From Pseudomonadota bacterium (GTDB lineage: Bacteria > Pseudomonadota > Gammaproteobacteria > Xanthomonadales > Xanthomonadaceae): DNA of 11,061 bases. Below are positions 7,004 to 11,061 of the stretch, in pieces (position 1 is the first letter of the stretch; each line of letters begins with the position of its first letter). The notes beneath the pieces are model-generated. The model made no database searches, was not told the DNA's origin, and worked only from the letters and a program-made list of their open reading frames with translations. A program made the position numbers and the translations under genes. The stretch covers positions 1 through 11,061 of the forward strand of contig JAEXNZ010000027.1 of the NCBI GenBank assembly GCA_023439425.1, given 5' to 3'.

Positions 7004-7753
7004 GTGCCTGTTCAATTCCCCCTCAAGCTGGTCGGCCGCCACATGCTGGCCCCGACCGTCGGCCACTACCAGTTCCTGCGTGATGACGGCCAGCCGCTGG
7101 ATTTCCAGCCCGGCCAGTTCATCCAGGTCCATTTTCACTACGCTGACGGCACCGAAACCAAGCGCAGCTACTCGCTCGCCACCATTCACGACCACGCCAT
7201 CGGGGCCGGGGAAGCGGTGGATATCGCGGTGAGCTTCGTGCCCGGCGGGGCCGCCACGGCCCTGTTCGAGGGCCTGGACATCGGCGGCCACGTGCAGGCC
7301 AGCGGCCCGTACGGCCGGTTCTGCCTGATGCCCGGCGACCACAACGCCCGCTACCTGTTGATTGCCACCGGCACCGGCGTCACCCCGTACCGCTCGATGC
7401 TGCCGCTGCTGGCCACCGCCATGGCCGAGCGCGGGGTGGAAGTGGTGCTGCTGCAGGGTGCCCGCACCCCCGGCGAGCTGCTGTACAGCGAGGATTTCTA
7501 CAACTTCGCCGAACAGCATGCCAATTTCCGCTATGTGCCGTGCTTATCCCGCGAACTGCCGGAAAACCCGCACCCCGACGTCCGCCACGGCTACGTCCAG
7601 CAGCACCTGGCCGAATTCGCCCCGAACCCCACCACCGACATCGCCTACCTGTGCGGCAACCCGGACATGGTCGACGCCACCTTCGAGGCCCTGAAGGAAG
7701 CCGGCCTGCCCAACCCCCAGGTCCGCCGCGAGAAATACGTCAGCAGCAAGTGA
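7004..7753 (+). CDS. Ferredoxin/flavodoxin-NADP(+) reductase family flavoprotein
   Basis: This 249-residue FAD/NAD(P) oxidoreductase of the ferredoxin-NADP reductase superfamily has no fused iron-sulfur domain. The N-terminal FAD barrel has FQPGQFIQVHF (34-44) and the FAD motif RSYSLAT (54-60), then VSFVPGGAAT (76-85) with GPYGRF (101-106) closing the domain. The NAD(P) domain carries GTGVTPYRSM (123-132) and the C-terminal CGNPDMVD (217-224). These residues indicate electron transfer between NAD(P)H and a flavodoxin, ferredoxin or similar partner in the cytoplasm, but the partner is not identifiable here. The GTG at 7004 is chosen because the next start, ATG at 7043, would remove the first strand of the barrel. 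No clear ribosome binding site precedes the GTG. The gene is divergent from the ABC operon and ends just before a REP. Confidence 0.9.
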   Translation: MPVQFPLKLVGRHMLAPTVGHYQFLRDDGQPLDFQPGQFIQVHFHYADGTETKRSYSLATIHDHAIGAGEAVDIAVSFVPGGAATALFEGLDIGGHVQASGPYGRFCLMPGDHNARYLLIATGTGVTPYRSMLPLLATAMAERGVEVVLLQGARTPGELLYSEDFYNFAEQHANFRYVPCLSRELPENPHPDVRHGYVQQHLAEFAPNPTTDIAYLCGNPDMVDATFEALKEAGLPNPQVRREKYVSSK

Positions 7754-7777
7754 CCCCGGGGCGAACTCCTGCCCCCC

Positions 7778-7800
7778 GTAGAGCCACGCCCTGCGTGGCT
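7778..7800 (+). repeat. GTAG-type REP element (plus)
   Basis: GTAG (7778-7781) is followed by AGCCACGC (7782-7789), CCT, and GCGTGGCT (7793-7800), a perfect 8-bp stem. It lies 24 bases after the reductase stop codon and is the same subtype as the element at 4121-4147. The surrounding stretch 7754-7939 shows no other convincing gene. Confidence 0.8.
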
Positions 7801-7939
7801 TCGCGGACCCGGCACCGCTCGCGATTCCTGCCCGGGACCCCACAACGGCGAACAACATGGATATTGGTGGCACCGGGCCTCGCACGGGCCCATGAACCCC
7901 AACATCGCCCGTGACCCCAAATGACCGACAACAACCCCG

Positions 7940-7962
7940 GTAGTGCCGGCCGCTGGCCGGCA
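7940..7962 (+). repeat. GTAG-type REP element (plus)
   Basis: GTAG (7940-7943) is followed by TGCCGGCC (7944-7951), GCT, and GGCCGGCA (7955-7962), a perfect 8-bp stem. It is the same subtype as the REP at 5106-5130. It lies inside an open frame that starts at 7921, which argues against that longer reading being a real protein. Confidence 0.8.
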
Positions 7963-7989
7963 CCCGCAACACCCGACCAAAGCTCCGGC

Positions 7990-8127
7990 GTGTCGACAAT
8001 CAGCGACGCCACCTACCGCGCCCACGTCCTGACCAAGATCCAACGTGGCCGCGCAGACATCGAATCCGGCCGCCACTACACCACCGCCCAAGCGCGAGCA
8101 CGCCTGGGCAGGCGGCTCAGCCTGTAA
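7990..8127 (+). CDS. Short ORF with antitoxin-tail-like C-terminus, possibly a relic
   Basis: This is a putative 45-residue ORF from a GTG codon, with no convincing ribosome binding site. The same frame is open back to an ATG at 7921, but that part reads through the REP. The segment TKIQRGRADIESGRHYTT followed by AQARARLGRRL looks like the C-terminal tail of many small antitoxins or addiction-module proteins. In those, an 'I..G..D.e.Gr' helix turn is followed by a helix ending in 'a.a.L'. The N-terminal DNA-binding part of such a protein is absent and no toxin gene is adjacent. It ends 37 bases before the 8165 gene on the same strand. It may be a truncated antitoxin remnant, a genuine small protein or chance. 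Confidence 0.35.
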   Translation: MSTISDATYRAHVLTKIQRGRADIESGRHYTTAQARARLGRRLSL

Positions 8128-8164
8128 GCTCCAAGGTCACCAAGAGAGAAACGGACGAGCACCG

Positions 8165-8593
8165 ATGAAGTGGGTGATTCTCGCGGTCCGCGATGGGACC
8201 ACGCTGGAAGACTTCCGTTCCGCGCTCTCACCCCAGTTCAGGACGTTGGTGAGCGAGGAATCAAGATCCATAACGACAAGATCCGAATCCGATATCCACT
8301 CGTACGTCTGCATTCACCATTGTTCGGATGAAGCAGTTTCGTACGACGAGCCCCACGAACTGGAAGCGCTCCGCGCGTTTTCGGACAACCCCCAGTTCTA
8401 TCTTGCAAACTACTGCGAGATAGACTTCCTGAGAGATGTCCTAAGCCAATTGGTACAGGGAGTCGAGATGATCATTGACGATGACTACGGGATCATCGAG
8501 GACGGAAAGGCCTTCTGCAGCAGGTGGCTGGAAAATCCCGACTGGGACTTCGTCGCCGAGTTTGCAAGGAAGGGCTCCGGGATGCAGGAATGA
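8165..8593 (+). CDS. Small acidic protein of unknown family
   Basis: I do not recognise the family of this 142-residue protein. The ATG at 8165 is chosen over the earlier in-frame ATG at 8045 because GGACGAG precedes it and the upstream residues are proline-rich shadow sequence. The N-terminus MKWVILAVRDG looks like a first beta strand. The rest is acidic, with a patch IIDDDYGIIEDG at 102-113 and a C-terminal WLENPDWDFVAEF (121-133). There is no signal peptide or membrane span, so it is probably cytosolic. Its base composition is visibly less GC-rich than the housekeeping genes to the left. It faces the SUKH gene at 8618-9250 tail-to-tail across 24 bases. From the neighbours, an immunity role is possible, but nothing in the sequence itself proves it. 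Confidence 0.75.
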   Translation: MKWVILAVRDGTTLEDFRSALSPQFRTLVSEESRSITTRSESDIHSYVCIHHCSDEAVSYDEPHELEALRAFSDNPQFYLANYCEIDFLRDVLSQLVQGVEMIIDDDYGIIEDGKAFCSRWLENPDWDFVAEFARKGSGMQE

Positions 8594-8617
8594 CCACGGG
8601 CAGCCACGCGCCCTGAC

Positions 8618-9250
8618 TCACCCATCAAACCCGGCCAGATCCCAAGGCCCGTACTCGTAATCCCCCTCGCGCCCCGCCGCAGCCGCCAGCGCCTCCGCAT
8701 CCAGCGCTCCAACCCGCGCCCGTACATCTCCGGCACGCTCTTCCATCCATTCTTCAAAGCTCCCCACCAGCTCCACCACGGAGCCGGCTTCCACCAGCCA
8801 CACCAGCGGCTCGGCACCGTCCTCCCCGTCCTCGGGATCAAACCCAAACGCCCAGCCGTCACCATCAGCGAAGTTCCAGCCAGCAAACATCACGTGCTGC
8901 CAGACATAGTTGCCAGCCACCCGCGCGGCGCGCGCCTCGTCGAAGTCCACCTCGTCATCGGCCAGCAAGGCACTGACCTGACGCACCGCCAGCGGCGGCA
9001 GAAATGCGAACGCGTAGTTGAGCCGGGAAGGGGCGGCAATCAGCGGGTAACCGTGCTCGGTCACAAAGTCGAGGTAGGCCGGCGGCAGCAAGGCCTCGAT
9101 GTCCGCCTGCGAAGGTGAGCCTTCCGCTTCGCTGCCATCGTGCAGCCAACTGGCGTCGGCAGTTGAGTGCGACAACTGGCTCGAGAGCCCATTGCGGTTC
9201 AGCGTGTCGACCAGATTGGACCATGCGGGAGATGCGGTAACGGCGCTCAT
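8618..9250 (-). CDS. SMI1/KNR4 (SUKH) superfamily protein, putative immunity protein
   Basis: This 210-residue protein fits the SUKH superfamily. The segment QADIEALLPPAYLDFVTEHG (48-67) is the typical N-terminal 'lP..y..fl...G' motif. It is followed by a beta-rich middle with FAFLPPLA (81-88), MFAGWNFADGDGWAFGFDPED (121-141) and PLVWLVEAGSVVELVGSFEEWMEE (148-171), the usual SUKH ending with a tryptophan-containing helix. It is acidic, as is common for immunity proteins. SUKH proteins are known as immunity proteins against many nuclease and other toxins of polymorphic toxin systems, and some have other roles. The ATG at 9250 is set by AAAGGA seven bases upstream. The frame continues to 9346 but without a better start. 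It is divergent from the 9309 gene across 58 bases. No toxin gene is nearby in the window. Confidence 0.8.
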   Translation of the reverse strand: MSAVTASPAWSNLVDTLNRNGLSSQLSHSTADASWLHDGSEAEGSPSQADIEALLPPAYLDFVTEHGYPLIAAPSRLNYAFAFLPPLAVRQVSALLADDEVDFDEARAARVAGNYVWQHVMFAGWNFADGDGWAFGFDPEDGEDGAEPLVWLVEAGSVVELVGSFEEWMEERAGDVRARVGALDAEALAAAAGREGDYEYGPWDLAGFDG

Positions 9251-9308
9251 GACGATTCCTTTCGACGTAAGATGATGAAACGTAATTGAAGGATACAGGA
9301 CGTTTGAA

Positions 9309-9656
9309 ATGGAATTCGAGGCAGCCAATGGCCATACGGGCATCATCCGCGAGCCCGTGGAAGAGCGCCTGCAGGAACTTCGCTCCGCGCTGGACGAGTT
9401 CGCCAGAACGCCGGATGCGCCATCAGCTCTGGCCGGAAGAATCGAAGTGCTTCTTGATGATCTATATTCCGATGTCGATTACCTCCAGGAGGCGGTCGAG
9501 ATGCTTGCGTGCTACAGCACCGGAGGAGAGGAATGGACAGTCGACTGGGAGTCGATGCGCTCTCGGCTGATGCGGGTTCAGCATCATCTAGAGACTCTGT
9601 GGACCGCTTCGGCCACCCCTGCTTCCCTTACAGGTAACCATGATGTCGAACACTGA
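9309..9656 (+). CDS. Small helical protein coupled to the SUKH-ankyrin gene, unknown family
   Basis: I do not recognise this 115-residue protein. It is predicted mostly helical and acidic: EERLQELRSALDEFAR (18-33), a middle helix with IEVLLDDLYSDVDYLQEAVEML (45-66), and a last helix with MRSRLMRVQHHLETL (82-96). There is no signal peptide or membrane span. AGGA eight bases before the ATG at 9309 supports the start. Its last 17 bases overlap the start of the SUKH-ankyrin gene, so the two are almost certainly co-transcribed and translationally coupled, and they may act together. It is divergent from the SUKH gene at 8618-9250 and must share its 58-base promoter region. It could be a small immunity or adaptor protein, which is inference from context only. 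Confidence 0.78.
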   Translation: MEFEAANGHTGIIREPVEERLQELRSALDEFARTPDAPSALAGRIEVLLDDLYSDVDYLQEAVEMLACYSTGGEEWTVDWESMRSRLMRVQHHLETLWTASATPASLTGNHDVEH

Positions 9657-10893
9657 TTTCTCCGAAGATGAAATCGCCCAGCTGCGAGCTCAACGCATCG
9701 AGATATTCGCCGACAGAGTCATCTATGACGCGCAGCCGCCGCTGACTGAAGACCGACTGGCCCGGATTCAATCCCTGTGCGGCGGTGAGATTCCTCACGA
9801 CCTGCTGGCACTTTGGAAGCTCACCGCAGGTGGACGTCTGGCCTACGACCTGACCCTTCGCATGGACGGCAATGAAGAGGCCATCTCCTGGAGTGAGCTG
9901 TTCTATGAAGGAAGCAGTGGCTACCGCGATCTGATCGAGTGGATCGAGCACGAACGGGAGCTGGCGCAGGAAGCGCACGAGCATCGCGGCGAAGTCTGGA
10001 ATGGAAAGCTAGGTGTGGTTCCAATCGGGGGATTCGAGTACTGCGATCGCATCTACGTCGTGACCGACCCGGATGCACCTGAATTCGGAAGCGTGCTCGC
10101 CTGGAAGCAGGGCCTGCCGCCGGCCTGGCGCGGCACCCTCCACCAGGACGCCGTGGCCACTGTCGCAGATGATCTGGTCAGCGCTTTCCGGGAGCTGCAT
10201 CTCGAGACCGATCCGCTGGCCCCGCCTGCCGACTACTCCGTAAGTGACGAGTTCCTGGACTACCTCAGCGAGCGGCAGGATGATCACGGGATGCCGAAGG
10301 CGCTGATCGACAAGCTGAAGGCGTTCTATCGACGCGCATTGGTCGACTGGAGAACGCCGCTTGCCGAGGGAACATTGGCTACGCGGCCGGACCTGGTGCG
10401 TCTATCGATTCGTGACGCCATCGAGAGCGATGACGCATCGCTTGTAGAGCGGTTGGCTGATGCTGGCATCGGGTTTGATGGTGTCGTGAGCGGTAGCCAC
10501 GGCGCTACTTCGTTGGCATTGGCGCGCGGGGCTTACACCGCTGCCATGGCACTGATCCGCGCGGGCGCACCGGTGGCAGAAGATGCGCTTGATGAAGTAC
10601 ATGGAAACCTTCCGCCCGAGCTCGCCAACGAACTGCTACGCGCCGGGGCGCGGCCAACCGCCGGCTCCATGGCCAGCTGTGTTGCCTATGGTGCAATCGA
10701 GAGCGCACGGATCCTTGGAGCCGCCATGTCCAGCCAGGGTGTGCCTACCGCAGAGTACGATCAGGCCGCGGCTGCGCTGCTGGAGGGACTTGAGCGGGAC
10801 GCTGCGAAGGTACGCGCGGGCAAACTTCACCACTACCTTGGGCTGGAAGGACTCGAACTGCACGCCCAGCGACTGCGTGATTTCAGCGCCTGA
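9640..10893 (+). CDS. SUKH domain fused to ankyrin-like repeats, putative immunity protein
   Basis: This is a 417-residue protein with two parts. Residues about 35-190 look like a SUKH (SMI1/KNR4) domain: LTEDRLARIQSLCGGEIPHD (35-54) with LLALWKLTAGG (55-65), then the beta segment GVVPIGGFEYCDRIYVVTDP (125-144) and SVLAWKQG (151-158), and a closing helix at 172-187. Residues about 250-365 carry ankyrin-like helix-turn-helix repeats: LVRLSIRDAIESDDASLVERLADAGI (252-277), ATSLALARGAYTAAMALIRAGAPV (289-312), and degenerate units near 325-365 (ELLRAGARP; GAIESARIL). It has no signal or membrane segment. The start ATG at 9640 has ACAGG five bases before it and overlaps the upstream gene by 17 nt. 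A second ATG at 9643 is also possible. SUKH implies toxin immunity and the repeats imply protein binding, but the partner toxin is not in view. Confidence 0.8.
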   Translation: MMSNTDFSEDEIAQLRAQRIEIFADRVIYDAQPPLTEDRLARIQSLCGGEIPHDLLALWKLTAGGRLAYDLTLRMDGNEEAISWSELFYEGSSGYRDLIEWIEHERELAQEAHEHRGEVWNGKLGVVPIGGFEYCDRIYVVTDPDAPEFGSVLAWKQGLPPAWRGTLHQDAVATVADDLVSAFRELHLETDPLAPPADYSVSDEFLDYLSERQDDHGMPKALIDKLKAFYRRALVDWRTPLAEGTLATRPDLVRLSIRDAIESDDASLVERLADAGIGFDGVVSGSHGATSLALARGAYTAAMALIRAGAPVAEDALDEVHGNLPPELANELLRAGARPTAGSMASCVAYGAIESARILGAAMSSQGVPTAEYDQAAAALLEGLERDAAKVRAGKLHHYLGLEGLELHAQRLRDFSA

Positions 10894-10899
10894 ACCCCG

Positions 10900-10948
10900 G
10901 TAGCGGGGGGGGGGGGGCGGCGGGGCCGCCCCCCCCCCCGCGCCGGGA
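10900..10948 (+). repeat. Poly-G/poly-C hairpin after GTAG, possibly a distorted REP or artefact
   Basis: GTAG at 10900-10903 is followed by C, 13 consecutive G (10905-10917), CGGC, GGG, GCCG and 11 consecutive C (10929-10939), then GCGCCGGG. Positions 10907-10921 and 10925-10939 are perfectly complementary, a 15-bp all-GC stem with a 3-base loop. The GTAG foot just after a stop codon is where a REP is expected, but the homopolymers are unlike any other REP here. An assembly or base-calling artefact is a serious alternative. Confidence 0.45.
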
Positions 10949-11061
10949 TCAATGCTGATCGAGCACAAATAATAGGGATGCGACGGCGCCCCGAACAATA
11001 AGAGGTTTCCCGGACGGCGCCCGGATGCGAGAATAGCGCTAGGCGCCGACAGGTCCTAGGC
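10949..11061. other. Anomalous right-end sequence without a gene
   Basis: No credible coding frame is seen. Composition and texture differ from the rest of the window, with A/T-rich words such as CAAATAATAGGG mixed with GC words. GACGGCGCCC occurs at 10982-10991 and 11013-11022, GGATGCGA at 10976-10983 and 11023-11030 (in swapped order), and GGCGCC occurs three times. It may be contig-end noise or the edge of another element. Confidence 0.4.

Noticed and set aside
5317..7232. Long plus-strand frames (5317-6300 and 6108-7232) opposite the ABC genes
   Set aside because: They are rich in His/Gln/Arg from the complement of real codons, overlap each other and several genes, and have no family features.
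7754..7939. Search for a tRNA or small RNA gene in the spacer after the reductase
   Set aside because: Apart from the REP hairpin, no cloverleaf, promoter-terminator pair or other structured RNA could be supported.
10636..10998. Minus-strand frame crossing the poly-G/poly-C hairpin
   Set aside because: It contains a polyproline run produced by the homopolymer and is otherwise antisense to the SUKH-ankyrin gene.

Overview
The window is 11 kb of high-GC bacterial chromosome, about 65-70% GC by eye. It most likely comes from Stenotrophomonas or a close member of the Xanthomonadaceae. This rests mainly on at least five intergenic imperfect palindromes that carry GTAG at one foot, the hallmark of the S. 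maltophilia 'GTAG' REP (SMAG) elements, together with the general look of the housekeeping proteins. No search could be run, so genus-level assignment is an inference.

Layout. Positions 1-3173 (minus strand) hold a small single-span membrane protein of unknown function with its own terminator, preceded by the large DEAH-box helicase gene hrpB. A head-to-head pair of REP elements lies between them. Positions 3240-4037 (plus) hold tatD, divergent from hrpB and followed by a hairpin terminator and two more REP-type palindromes. Positions 4150-6899 (minus) hold a two-gene ABC exporter of the YadG/YadH type (ATPase with a TTG start, then permease, with a 4-nt stop/start overlap). A ketopantoate reductase-family gene follows across a REP. 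Positions 7004-7753 (plus) hold a ferredoxin/flavodoxin-NADP reductase-like flavoprotein, divergent from the ABC operon. The divergent promoter region contains a TATTATA core that reads as a -10 box in both directions.

Positions 7754-8164 form a gene-poor spacer with two GTAG REPs and a short ORF whose C-terminus resembles an antitoxin tail. Positions 8165-10893 form a different kind of region. Codon use is less GC-extreme in places, the proteins are small and acidic, and there are two SUKH (SMI1/KNR4) superfamily proteins, one of them fused to ankyrin-like repeats. Two unrecognised small proteins lie with them, one overlapping the SUKH-ankyrin gene by 17 nt. SUKH proteins are known chiefly as immunity proteins of bacterial polymorphic toxin systems, so I read this as an orphan immunity cluster. 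No toxin is visible in the window.

The last 168 bases are abnormal. A run of 13 G and a run of 11 C form a 15-bp GC hairpin, followed by about 110 bases unlike the rest of the window. This may be a contig-end or assembly artefact, or a distorted REP.

The left 7.7 kb is ordinary chromosome. The exporter genes and the reductase gene could be co-transcribed. The likely accessory content is at 7.9-10.9 kb.
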